Shown here: one piece after another, positions 17,298 to 25,097 of the stretch | How positions within the stretch are numbered: the first letter of the stretch is position 1 | How the letters are laid out: every line of letters begins with the position of its first letter | Assembly (NCBI RefSeq): GCF_900626135.1 | Contig: NZ_LR130785.1 | Span: forward strand, 839,241-903,240 | Reading direction: 5' to 3' | Length of the DNA stretch: 64,000 bases | DNA from: Senegalia massiliensis | Lineage (GTDB): Bacteria > Bacillota > Clostridia > Tissierellales > SIT17 | Notes under the pieces: model-generated | What the model saw: the letters and a program-made list of their open reading frames with translations, nothing else | Database searches by the model: none | What the model was told of the DNA's origin: nothing | Translations under genes and position numbers: made by a program

Positions 17298-17341
17298 AAA
17301 AAGAACATCTCTTAAAACTATTAATTAGAGATGTTCTTTTT
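17298..17341 (+). terminator. Terminator after GNAT gene
   Basis: AAAAAGAACATCTCT (17298-17312) and AGAGATGTTCTTTTT (17327-17341), a perfect 15-bp stem ending in a T-tract. Confidence 0.78.
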
Positions 17342-17991
17342 ATAAATCACTATTAATTAGGGAGATAACTCCTATAAATCGATTACTTATACTAAATCAC
17401 CTACTTAATTATATTCAAATTCTAAATAATTTTACTACTAAATTTTTAAGGTTTGTCATTTTAAAGTTTTTTAATTACTTTATATCTACTTTTTTAAGGT
17501 AAATAAAAGTTATACTGTTACTTTAAATATCATAACCTTAAATGTTATACTTATTGTTTCTAAATGGTACCTTTTCATTTTTTCATACTATCATTAAGTT
17601 TGTCATATTAAATGATTTGATAATATTTCTTAAACTTTGCTATTGCACATTTAAGAAATTATTATAAGCATTTAGACAATTACTTTGATGATAATATTTA
17701 GGGATTTGTTAATTTAATGAATTTAATACTTTTTTACTTTGGTGGAATCATCTCCTTCTGTTAATAGTATTATATATATACCTCAGAAATTTAATATTAA
17801 ACATAAAAAACATAATTTTTTGAATATTCCTTTAATTATTTCATACAATTTGCAATGATAAGTAAATTGTAAATTTAAAATAAAATGATTTTTGAAATGA
17901 AAGCAATAGAATTTTTTCAGAGTAATATGAGTATGAAGAAATAGTAGTATATAAAATAATAAAAATTAATAGGAATAAATAGACATAGCAA
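17342..17991. other. 650-bp AT-rich stretch with no recognisable gene
   Basis: No frame longer than a few dozen codons with a ribosome site is present on either strand. On the minus strand an orphan AGAAGGAG (about 17753-17760) is followed by a 5-codon frame only. The phrases TTTGTCATnTTAAA (about 17453 and 17600) and AACCTTAAA-like words recur loosely. It may be a decayed gene or an untranslated region upstream of nothing; I see no promoter or RNA fold I can name. Confidence 0.5.
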
Positions 17992-18027
17992 ATAAAAGCT
18001 ATGATTTAATTAAATCATAGCTTTTAT
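17992..18027 (-). terminator. Terminator of the yidC unit
   Basis: A 36-nt perfect palindrome with centre TTAATTAA and ends ATAAAAGC/GCTTTTAT, 5 bp after the yidC stop on the minus strand. Confidence 0.72.
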
Positions 18028-18032
18028 AGAAT

Positions 18033-18641
18033 CTATAATAATATTTTCTGTGTACTTTGAATAAATGCAGAAGTTACAAAATATATTCCAAGGGCAGATG
18101 GCATATTTGAAACTAATAATATTGCCATTATAGCTGGAACAATTATAATCTGCTTAGATATTTTTGGCACCTTAGTATTCTTTATAATATTTATACTTGA
18201 TAATATATTAGGAAAAACTTGCACTAATATATATATTAATGGAAGTATAAAATATGGGTCTGGTACTGAAAGTGAATTTAACCATGGGAATAGTACTGTT
18301 GAAACACTTGTAACATTATTGGTAAACAATCTATACATTGCAATAAAAGCTGGCATCTGTATAAAAAAAAGTAATATCCCTAGAAATGATTTAGAATTTT
18401 CAGCATAGAGTTTTTGTACCTCTTTATTCAACTTTTCTTCATCATTCTTATATTTTTTCTTTAATTCATTAGTTTTTTCAGTTAATCCTTCCATTAGTTT
18501 CATAGATTTCCTCTGTTTTATAGTTAATGGCAGTAAAACTAAATTAAATAAAACAGTTACAAGTATAATTGTGATTCCATAGTCATTTGTAAAGCTATTC
18601 ATAGTATCAAACAATGTTTGTAATATATTCAATATATACAC
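18033..18641 (-). CDS. yidC: YidC/Oxa1 family membrane insertase paralogue
   Basis: A 202-residue protein with five predicted helices in the YidC core order. The block VTVLFNLVLLPLTIKQRKSM aligns with the first core helix of SpoIIIJ/YidC (VT-x2-I-R-L-x2-LPL-x-IKQ), followed by the charged coiled-coil loop (about 50-80) and LGILLFFIQMPAFIAMYR. The conserved groove arginine, essential in Bacillus SpoIIIJ, is N33 here. It lacks a lipoprotein-type signal; the gene lies outside the rpmH-rnpA-yidC context, so it is an additional copy. AAGGAG site, which abuts a 20-bp hairpin in the leader. Confidence 0.85.
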   Translation of the reverse strand: MYILNILQTLFDTMNSFTNDYGITIILVTVLFNLVLLPLTIKQRKSMKLMEGLTEKTNELKKKYKNDEEKLNKEVQKLYAENSKSFLGILLFFIQMPAFIAMYRLFTNNVTSVSTVLFPWLNSLSVPDPYFILPLIYILVQVFPNILSSINIIKNTKVPKISKQIIIVPAIMAILLVSNMPSALGIYFVTSAFIQSTQKILL

Positions 18642-18644
18642 TCC

Positions 18645-18690
18645 TTCTAATATTTTATAGTTAAAACTTATTAACTATAAAATATTAGAA
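18645..18690 (-). repeat. 20-bp inverted repeat abutting the yidC ribosome site
   Basis: TTCTAATATTTTATAGTTAA (18645-18664) and its perfect complement (18671-18690) enclose a 6-nt loop. On the minus strand the 3' arm ends in TTAGAA and the GGAG of the Shine-Dalgarno sequence begins at the very next base. There is no T-tract, so it is not a standard terminator; it may affect mRNA stability or access to the ribosome site. Confidence 0.6.
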
Positions 18691-18915
18691 TTCCACTACA
18701 AATAACCACAACCTAAATTTATTATAAGTATCATAATTGTTAGTATATAAATTATTTAAGATGGTATATTTTAAGCTATAAATTTGATAATTAGATATAT
18801 TTACATTATTATATGACAATATATTTAAATCATAATTTCTTGCAATATAAAAGATAGCAAAAAACATTGTTATAAATGTGAAAATAAATAAGAAAATATC
18901 TATATCAAAATTCAT
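18685..18915 (-). CDS. Small hypothetical membrane protein upstream of yidC
   Basis: 76 residues starting at an ATG with AAAGGATGG 6 bases upstream; one clear transmembrane helix (FLFIFTFITMFFAIFYIA, about 8-26) followed by an Asn/Tyr-rich tail. No family recognised. It would be co-transcribed with yidC, its stop codon falling in the inverted repeat between them. Small size and biased composition keep confidence moderate. Confidence 0.45.
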   Translation of the reverse strand: MNFDIDIFLFIFTFITMFFAIFYIARNYDLNILSYNNVNISNYQIYSLKYTILNNLYTNNYDTYNKFRLWLFVVEF

Positions 18916-19116
18916 ATACACCATCCTTTCGTTAAAGTACTCTATATTTATTATTCTATTACATAAGTTAGATAAAAGCAATGTTTAGGAAAATACTATA
19001 AATATTAAAATGAAAAATGATAAATATAGAATTATGTAATATAATGAAAATAACCATAATAAAAAATGATATAGATAAAAAGTTCATTATGTTAATCATA
19101 CAAAGGGGACAATCAC

Positions 19117-19422
19117 ATGCTAGATATAGTCTTAAGTATATTAATAATGCTTTTAGCATTATTAATATATAAAAAAGAATATGTTTTTTTAATGGGTTAT
19201 ACAAAAAGAAGTAAAGACACTAAAAAAATAAAGGATAAAAAGAAATTATCAAAAGATCTATCCCTTAATATTTTTATTGCGGGATTAACATTTTTAATTA
19301 CAAATGTATTAAATGATTTATATTTTGATGGAGATTTAGATGTATTATTGGACTTTTTTGTGATAGTATTTGCAGTTCCATTTTGGTTAATATCATCTAA
19401 AGTTAAAAGAGGAGAATATTAG
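19117..19422 (+). CDS. DUF3784-like small membrane protein
   Basis: 101 residues: N-terminal helix (about 2-19), the block YVFLMGYTKRSKDTKK, then helices at about 52-66 and 76-92. The GY-x(n)-KK-x-DKKKLSK arrangement resembles DUF3784, a family of small Firmicute membrane proteins of unknown function. AAAGGGG lies 9 bases before the ATG. Ends with a terminator. Confidence 0.6.
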   Translation: MLDIVLSILIMLLALLIYKKEYVFLMGYTKRSKDTKKIKDKKKLSKDLSLNIFIAGLTFLITNVLNDLYFDGDLDVLLDFFVIVFAVPFWLISSKVKRGEY

Positions 19423-19429
19423 ATTATTT

Positions 19430-19460
19430 ACAGACTAAAATTTTAGTCTGTTTTTATTTT
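19430..19460 (+). terminator. Intrinsic terminator
   Basis: ACAGACTAAAA-TTTTAGTCTGT (19430-19451) followed by TTTTATTTT. Confidence 0.75.
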
Positions 19461-19467
19461 GAAAATA

Positions 19468-19519
19468 TTGACATTATATCGACCGTCGATATATAATATA
19501 ATCATATCGATAGTCGATA
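19468..19519 (+). promoter_or_regulatory. Promoter with two PadR-type operators
   Basis: TTGACA (19468-19473), 18-bp spacer, TATAAT (19492-19497). Two related palindromes: TATATCGAC-C-GTCGATATA (19475-19493) fills the spacer and TATCGA-TAG-TCGATA (19505-19519) covers the expected start site. The encoded PadR protein is the obvious ligand. Confidence 0.7.
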
Positions 19520-19537
19520 CAATTAGGAGTGAATGAT

Positions 19538-19846
19538 ATGGGATATTTTGACAAACTTACTCAACCAATGTTTTATGTACTTTTGAGTTTATATGAAAAA
19601 AGACATGGTTATGAGATAATGAATTTTATTAAAGAACTTACAAATGAAAGAGTAGTAGTTGGTCCAGGGACACTATATAATTTGCTTAGTAGATTTTTAG
19701 AAGCAGGTTATATTGATATAGTAACAGAAAAAGATAATAAAAAAATATACATAATAAATGATAATGGGAAAAAACTTGTAAAAAGGGAAATAGAGAGATT
19801 AAATCAGCTTATAAAAGATGCAAATAATATCATTAAAGGGGGATAA
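19538..19846 (+). CDS. PadR family transcriptional regulator
   Basis: 102 residues, PadR-s1 type: winged helix with KLTQPMFYVLLSLYEKRHGYE and the block VGPGTLYNLLSRFLEAGYI (recognition helix and wing), then a short dimerisation helix. ATG 19538 is preferred to GTG 19529, which overlaps the AGGAGTG site. Its stop overlaps the start of the DUF2812 gene, the usual partner of this PadR subtype. Confidence 0.9.
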   Translation: MGYFDKLTQPMFYVLLSLYEKRHGYEIMNFIKELTNERVVVGPGTLYNLLSRFLEAGYIDIVTEKDNKKIYIINDNGKKLVKREIERLNQLIKDANNIIKGG

Positions 19847-21216
19847 TGATGAATAGAAAAATAGTTATAAGGAATATAAATCTTACTAATTATCCAGCAT
19901 TAGAAGAGTACCTATCTAAAATGGCAAAAAAGGGCTGGATGCTAAAAAAGATTATTTTGAGTACATTTTTTATATTTAAAAAAACAGAAAGCAAAGCCTT
20001 AGAATTTTCTATTACTCCATATGAAATAGAAACATTTTTAAATAAAAAGACTAAATCTGATTTAAATGAGTTTAAAGAAGTCGTTGAAAGTACTGGTTGG
20101 AAATATGTGACTCGGAGTCATCAATATTATATTTATTATAAAAAAAGTGATGAAGACTTAATAGATATACATACTGATAAAGAAGAAGAATTTAGAGCAA
20201 TTAAAAAAATAGCAAAAGGAGAATTAATAGGATACTATATATTAATAGCTCTTTTTGTTATAATGTTATGGTCTGTTCTAAGTGATATTGATTTATTAAA
20301 TTTTTTAATATCAAATACTCCTTTACTAATTATTTCTATCAGCATATTTATTATACCACTATCCATTATTCAAATAATAACATATAAAAAATTTTTATAT
20401 AAAAATAAGAAAAATATAGAATTAGGAAATGATTTGGAATTCAATTATTCAAACATTCAATGTAAAGTTATACCTTATCTAATGATTTTTAGTGGAATAT
20501 TTATTGTGTTGTTTTTTATAGACGAAATTTATAAAGTAGTAAAATATGATGATATAAACAGATTATATTCATTTATTCCAGCAGTAGTAGGTTTTTCTTT
20601 TGGAACTATATTTAGATATACATTTAAAAAGAAAAAAATAGAACAAGGCAAAAAAGTTATGTATATAATAATAGTAATAATTTCTGCAGTTATATTAACA
20701 TCTATTATTTCAATTAATATAGAAGATGAATTTACTTATGAATTTATAGAAAAAAATAGTAGTATATTTATTCCTGAGAATTATTATAATGGATGGTATA
20801 CCAGTGACAAAGCAACAGGATATTATAATGCTGTAAATGAAAATATTGCTAAAGTAGTAGTTGATGCTATTATTAATAGGAGAAAATCTCACATGGAAGA
20901 ATATAAAGATTCCAAAGGGAACATGGAATATGAACTTTCTCTTATGGCAGTTTTAAGTACAGAGGAATATATTAAGTTGAAAAGCGCAAAGGGTACAGAA
21001 GATGAATATAATGTGCTCAAAGAAATTATTGATAAAAATATTATAAAAGGTAAAAATGAAATTTGGAATTCAGATGAAATATATTATCTATCTAGTGATA
21101 AAACTATAGCAGTAGTAAGATGGGAAGATAAAGTATATTATTTAAAAGGTTATGATTTTAAAGATGATGAAAATATAAAAAAAGTAAAAGAAAAATTAAA
21201 TAAAAGAGAGCAATAG
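19846..21216 (+). CDS. DUF2812 domain membrane protein
   Basis: 456 residues. The N-terminal ~110 residues contain LTNYPALEEYLSKMAKKGWML, the DUF2812 hallmark, seen in Firmicute proteins encoded next to PadR regulators. Four hydrophobic helices follow (about 125-145, 155-180, 205-225, 235-285 region), then a C-terminal extracytoplasmic segment of ~170 residues of unknown fold. The ATG at 19846 overlaps the PadR stop (TAATGATG); the ATG at 19849 has better spacing from AAAGGGGG and may be the true start. Function unknown; possibly the sensor or antiporter part of a PadR stress unit (inference). Confidence 0.8.
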   Translation: MMNRKIVIRNINLTNYPALEEYLSKMAKKGWMLKKIILSTFFIFKKTESKALEFSITPYEIETFLNKKTKSDLNEFKEVVESTGWKYVTRSHQYYIYYKKSDEDLIDIHTDKEEEFRAIKKIAKGELIGYYILIALFVIMLWSVLSDIDLLNFLISNTPLLIISISIFIIPLSIIQIITYKKFLYKNKKNIELGNDLEFNYSNIQCKVIPYLMIFSGIFIVLFFIDEIYKVVKYDDINRLYSFIPAVVGFSFGTIFRYTFKKKKIEQGKKVMYIIIVIISAVILTSIISINIEDEFTYEFIEKNSSIFIPENYYNGWYTSDKATGYYNAVNENIAKVVVDAIINRRKSHMEEYKDSKGNMEYELSLMAVLSTEEYIKLKSAKGTEDEYNVLKEIIDKNIIKGKNEIWNSDEIYYLSSDKTIAVVRWEDKVYYLKGYDFKDDENIKKVKEKLNKREQ

Positions 21217-21291
21217 TAAAAATAAATTTAGATGGATTTTTATGTTATAATAATTTATGCAAATAAAAAATATACAATTAGAGGTGAAAAT

Positions 21292-21813
21292 TTGAAGAAG
21301 ACAGTTAATAAAATTACATTATCAGGAGTGTTTATAGCACTTGGTATTTTGCTTCCATATATAACAGGCAATATTCAAAGTTTAGGTGTTAATTTATTAC
21401 CTATGCATATACCTGTATTACTAGCTGGTTTTATAGTAGGGTGGAAATATGGTCTTTTCGTTGGAATTATAACTCCTTTACTTAGAAGTGCTTTAGTTGG
21501 TATGCCGCCATTATTTCCAGTTGCTATAGCTATGGCTTTTGAATTAGGAATATATGGGTTAGTTACAGGACTATTATATAGTATGTTAAAAAAGAGCAAA
21601 ATATCTGTTTTTATATCATTAATAGTTGCAATGATTAGTGGAAGAATAGTTTGGGGAATAGTTAGTTACTTTTTATTCTTTTTAAATAATACGAATTTCA
21701 CTATAGATATGTTTATAACAGGGGCATTTGCTACTTCTATGATAGGTATCATTATTCAATTAATACTCATTCCAATAATAGTTATTAGATTAGAACGAGT
21801 AGGTATTATATAA
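21292..21813 (+). CDS. ECF transporter S component (vitamin/precursor binding subunit)
   Basis: 173 residues, six hydrophobic helices. ITLSGVFIALGILLPY and LLPMHIPVLLAGFIVGWKYG are typical of ECF S components (PF12822 group). The start is TTG 21292 with GAGGTG 7 bases upstream; the longer frame from 21232 lacks a ribosome site. S components bind the substrate and dock on the shared EcfA/A'/T energising module, not present in this window. It is followed by a P-loop kinase gene after 1 bp, suggesting uptake coupled to phosphorylation of the same substrate. Confidence 0.8.
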   Translation: MKKTVNKITLSGVFIALGILLPYITGNIQSLGVNLLPMHIPVLLAGFIVGWKYGLFVGIITPLLRSALVGMPPLFPVAIAMAFELGIYGLVTGLLYSMLKKSKISVFISLIVAMISGRIVWGIVSYFLFFLNNTNFTIDMFITGAFATSMIGIIIQLILIPIIVIRLERVGII

Positions 21814-21814
21814 T

Positions 21815-22381
21815 ATGAGTTCAAAGGAAATTATATTTAAAAACATAGACAAGCTCTTGGAATCTAAAGACAAAGTTTTAGTAGCAATAGATGGAAAAAG
21901 TGCAGCAGGTAAAAGTAGTTTTTCTGATTTGCTTAATAAAAAATATGATTGTAATTTATTTCATATGGATGATTTCTTTTTGCCAGCTAAATTAAAGACT
22001 AAAGAAAGATTACAAGAGGCAGGGGGAAATGTAGACTATACTCGTTTCAAAGAAGAGATATTAGAAAATATTAATAAAAATAATCTTTTTAAATATCAAA
22101 TTTTTGATTGTAAGGTACAAGAACTAACAGAATATAGAGGTGTTATGCCAAAGAAATTAAATATAATTGAAGGCGTATATAGTATGCATCTTGAGCTTAT
22201 AAGTTATTATGATTTAAAAATATTTTTTGATGTTGATGATAATACTCAGGAAGAAAGAATAATAAATAGAAATGGTAAAGATATGTGTAAAAAGTTTAGA
22301 GATATTTGGATTCCATTGGAAAATAAATATTTTGAAGAACTTGATATAAGAAAAAAAGCAGATGTATTAATACATAATTAA
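21815..22381 (+). CDS. Uridine-kinase-like P-loop kinase
   Basis: 188 residues. Walker A is DGKSAAGKSS near residue 26-35; HMDDFFLPAKLK is the Asp-rich nucleoside/precursor-binding loop seen in uridine kinase-like and nicotinamide-riboside-kinase-like enzymes; IIEGVYSMH matches the family Walker-B-equivalent block (EG-Y). Its ATG is 1 bp after the ECF S-component stop, with only a weak ribosome site, so translation is probably coupled. The shared operon suggests it phosphorylates the imported vitamin or nucleoside, trapping it; the identity is unknown. Confidence 0.75.
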   Translation: MSSKEIIFKNIDKLLESKDKVLVAIDGKSAAGKSSFSDLLNKKYDCNLFHMDDFFLPAKLKTKERLQEAGGNVDYTRFKEEILENINKNNLFKYQIFDCKVQELTEYRGVMPKKLNIIEGVYSMHLELISYYDLKIFFDVDDNTQEERIINRNGKDMCKKFRDIWIPLENKYFEELDIRKKADVLIHN

Positions 22382-22450
22382 TATTAATTTCCATATTTTT
22401 CTCCCTTATGGGTAATTATAATAATAAATAAATCCAAGGAGTGATTACTT

Positions 22451-22768
22451 GTGAAAAAGATATATGGAAGTTATAATACATTAAAAGAAGCAAGAGATGC
22501 AGTTAAGGATTTAGCTGATAAAGGGTATAATAAAGAACAAATAACTGTAATATCAGCAGAAGAATTAGACGGAGATTTAGAATATATGGAGACTGAAAAA
22601 AATGAATATAACAGCATTTGGGACACTATAAAAGATACATTTACCTTTGAAAGATATACTAGGGATTATTGGAACTTAGATCCTGGTAATTCAAAAATTG
22701 AATTAGAAGACTATAGAACTAATTTAGATAGAGGAGATATTGTAGTATTGGTTGATGAAAAAAGATAA
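22451..22768 (+). CDS. General stress protein, YflT-like domain
   Basis: 105 residues: KKIYGSYNTLKEARDAVKDL followed by KEQITVISAEE is the YflT (heat-induced stress protein) N-terminal pattern, and the C-terminus GDIVVLVDE matches the domain end. Start is GTG 22451 after AAGGAGTG. Function unknown beyond stress induction in Bacillus. Not part of a clear operon. Confidence 0.75.
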   Translation: MKKIYGSYNTLKEARDAVKDLADKGYNKEQITVISAEELDGDLEYMETEKNEYNSIWDTIKDTFTFERYTRDYWNLDPGNSKIELEDYRTNLDRGDIVVLVDEKR

Positions 22769-22861
22769 TCAAACATTAAAGTAAATTAATAAAATAATAT
22801 TCGTTTTTTCTATTGACTTATTTTAATATATCTGTTAGTATAATTTTAGAATTAAATAGTG

Positions 22862-22994
22862 ATACTCATATAATAATCTGGAATATGGCCAGAAAGTTTC
22901 TACCTAAGAACCGTAAATTCTTAGACTATGAGTGTGTGTCTTTGAGTTTAACTCTAAAGATGAACACTTATAGTGTTTATCTTTAGAGTTTTTT
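22862..22994 (+). promoter_or_regulatory. Guanine-type purine riboswitch with terminator platform
   Basis: The aptamer (22862-22935) has P1 ACTCATA/TATGAGT, the P2 hairpin with loop AATATGG, junction GTTTCTACC, the P3 hairpin with loop CCGTAAA, and J3/1 GACTATG. The specificity base (position 74 in xpt numbering, 22926) is C, so guanine/hypoxanthine rather than adenine. A 19-bp terminator (22950-22990, T-tract to 22994) follows. AGTGTGTGTCTTTGAGTT (22931-22948) overlaps P1 and can pair with the terminator's 5' arm as an antiterminator, so ligand binding should switch the downstream purine permease off. Confidence 0.93.
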
Positions 22995-23022
22995 ATTTAT
23001 TTAAATTAGAGGAGGTATTATA

Positions 23023-24402
23023 ATGGATTCATTTTTTAAATTAAAAGAGAATAAAACAGATGTAAAAACAGAAATAATGGCTGGGATTACTACATTTGTA
23101 ACTATGGCTTATATTATTTTTGTAAATCCTAATGTATTAAAATTAGCAGGGATGAATGAAGCAGGTGCTCTAGGAGATGCAGCAGCTGGTATTGGATTTG
23201 AAGATCCTATAGTAGGAGCAATATTTGTAGCAACATGTGTAGCTGGTGCAATAGGTACTCTAATAATGGGGTTATATGCAAACTTACCATTTGGACTAGC
23301 ACCAGGAATGGGACTTAATGCATTTTTTACTTACGGAGTTGTTTTAGGACTTGGATATACTTGGCAAGAAGCACTTGCAGCAGTATTTATATCAGGAATA
23401 TTATTTATAATTTTAACAATTACAGGACTTAGAGAAGCAATAGTAAATGCACTTCCAGATTCACTTAAAAGAGCAATTGGTGGCGGTATCGGTTTATTTA
23501 TAGCATTAATTGGTTTTCAACAAGGACATATAATAGTAGATAATCCAGCAACATTAATTGGATTTGGAGATTTCACTCAAAACGCAACAATTGTAACAAT
23601 TATAGGACTTTTAATAATTGGAGTACTTATGACAAGGGGAGTTAAAGGTTCAATTCTTATTGGAATAATTGCAACTACAATTATAAGTATACCACTAGGG
23701 GTTACAACTGTACCTACAGATTTTAGTTTTTCAATTCCAAGTATTACACCAACACTTTTTAAAGCTGATTTCGTTGGCTTATTGAACTTAGGTGAAGTTG
23801 GATTAATTGGGGCAATAATGAGTGTTGTAACAGTTGTTATATCATTTTCTTTAGTAGATATGTTTGATACTATAGGAACTCTTGTTGGAACTGGAGCAAA
23901 GGCAGGATTTATACAAGAAGACGGAAGACTTAAGAATATGAATAAAGCACTTTTTGCTGATTCAATTGCAACATCAGTAGGAGCACTTCTTGGTACATCT
24001 ACTACAACTACATTTGTAGAAAGTGCATCAGGAGTTAGTGAAGGTGGAAGAACTGGACTTACTGCTGTTACAACAGGTATATTATTCTTATTATCATTAT
24101 TTTTAGCACCTCTTGTAGGAATGGTACCAGCTGAAGCTACTGCACCTGCACTTATAGTAGTTGGAGTATTAATGATGACAAGTATTAAACATATAGATTT
24201 TGAAGATTTTTCAGAAGCATTACCAGCATTTTTAACAATGGCTATTATGCCTTTTAGTTATAGTATTGCAAATGGAATTGCAGCCGGACTTATATTTTAT
24301 CCTATAACAAAAATAACAACAGGAAAAGCAAAAGAAGTTCATCCTGCAATATATGTACTTGCTATATTATTTATATTGAGATTTACTATACTTCCTCATT
24401 AA
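23023..24402 (+). CDS. NCS2 family purine permease (guanine/hypoxanthine, PbuG-like)
   Basis: 459 residues, about 12-14 membrane segments. N-terminal FFKLKENKTDVKTEIMAGITTF, then FVNPNVL, GLAPGMGLNAFF, SLVDMFDTIGTL and GTSTTTTFVESASGV are the signature blocks of the AzgA/PbuG branch of NCS2. It imports purine bases with protons across the cytoplasmic membrane. The upstream guanine-type riboswitch supports guanine/hypoxanthine as substrate and provides feedback control. AGAGGAGG site. Confidence 0.93.
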   Translation: MDSFFKLKENKTDVKTEIMAGITTFVTMAYIIFVNPNVLKLAGMNEAGALGDAAAGIGFEDPIVGAIFVATCVAGAIGTLIMGLYANLPFGLAPGMGLNAFFTYGVVLGLGYTWQEALAAVFISGILFIILTITGLREAIVNALPDSLKRAIGGGIGLFIALIGFQQGHIIVDNPATLIGFGDFTQNATIVTIIGLLIIGVLMTRGVKGSILIGIIATTIISIPLGVTTVPTDFSFSIPSITPTLFKADFVGLLNLGEVGLIGAIMSVVTVVISFSLVDMFDTIGTLVGTGAKAGFIQEDGRLKNMNKALFADSIATSVGALLGTSTTTTFVESASGVSEGGRTGLTAVTTGILFLLSLFLAPLVGMVPAEATAPALIVVGVLMMTSIKHIDFEDFSEALPAFLTMAIMPFSYSIANGIAAGLIFYPITKITTGKAKEVHPAIYVLAILFILRFTILPH

Positions 24403-24409
24403 TCATAGA

Positions 24410-24443
24410 AAAAGGATTCTCCAACATGTTGGAGAATCCTTTT
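24410..24443. terminator. Bidirectional terminator after purine permease
   Basis: AAAAGGATTCTCCAACA-TGTTGGAGAATCCTTTT, a perfect 34-nt palindrome, serving the permease and the small minus-strand gene that ends at 24459. Confidence 0.78.
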
Positions 24444-24458
24444 GATTTCTATAGGAGT

Positions 24459-24605
24459 TTATCTGAATTTTTTAGGATCTATATAATCTATATCTCTTAA
24501 CATATCTAAAGGAAATATATTTGCATTGATGTTGTTTTCAATTATAGAAAAATCTTTTTTATTTATTGTATTTATAATATATTTTTCTTCAATATTTTTG
24601 TCCAT
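24459..24605 (-). CDS. 48-residue hypothetical protein
   Basis: A short frame starting at ATG 24605 with AAAAGGATGATCT upstream and ending just before the shared terminator. The product is charged and Asn/Ile-rich (begins MDKNIEEKYI; ends YIDPKKFR); no membrane helix and no known motif. It lies in the 262-bp gap between the purine permease and DUF1232 genes. The good ribosome site and terminator support a real gene; composition bias makes this uncertain. Confidence 0.45.
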   Translation of the reverse strand: MDKNIEEKYIINTINKKDFSIIENNINANIFPLDMLRDIDYIDPKKFR

Positions 24606-24665
24606 ATAGATCATCCTTTTAATTGGGGTATTAATATTATTTACAAAAAAGATGATTAAAATGTA

Positions 24666-25058
24666 TTAATATTCTTTCATACTTTGCCATTTTTTATAGT
24701 TTTCAATTTCTTTTTTTATGCTACGAAGTAACATAGAAAATACTAAAGCATCATCAATATATCCTGCATATAGGATAAAGTCTGGAACTACATCAAAAGG
24801 ATTTACAAAATAAAGTATTGCGGCAACTATAGTAATTATTGTTCTTTTGGAGATATTTTTATATTCTCCAGAGAGAAAAGACTTAAACATGGATATACTT
24901 ATTTTAAGATCACTTTTAAATTCTTTTGTACCACTATCTTCATTTCTTGCTTTATGAACAGCTTCATCAATAAGCTTTTTACCTTTTTCTTTATTTTTAA
25001 TATATTCCAATGCTTTTTTCTTATCTTTTTTGACCATATTTTTAACTTTAGTTTCCAT
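24666..25058 (-). CDS. DUF1232 (YkvA) family membrane-associated protein
   Basis: 130 residues: a Lys-rich N-terminal half and the DUF1232 core IVAAILYFVNPFDVVPDFILYAGYIDDALV region near 75-105, with one or two membrane helices. ATG 25058 is preferred over TTG 25061; the site is AAAGGAG. The family function is unknown. It follows the nucleoside hydrolase gene after 39 bp on the same strand. Confidence 0.85.
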   Translation of the reverse strand: METKVKNMVKKDKKKALEYIKNKEKGKKLIDEAVHKARNEDSGTKEFKSDLKISISMFKSFLSGEYKNISKRTIITIVAAILYFVNPFDVVPDFILYAGYIDDALVFSMLLRSIKKEIENYKKWQSMKEY

Positions 25059-25097
25059 CAAATCGTCTCCTTTAGAATATTTTTACCCAATTATTAA

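Noticed and set aside
18968-19204. Minus-strand frame overlapping the DUF3784-like gene
   Set aside because: No ribosome site; overlaps a gene with better start signals and terminator on the plus strand.
22862-22935. Adenine riboswitch
   Set aside because: The specificity base is C (GACTATG), not U, and the downstream gene is a PbuG-type permease.
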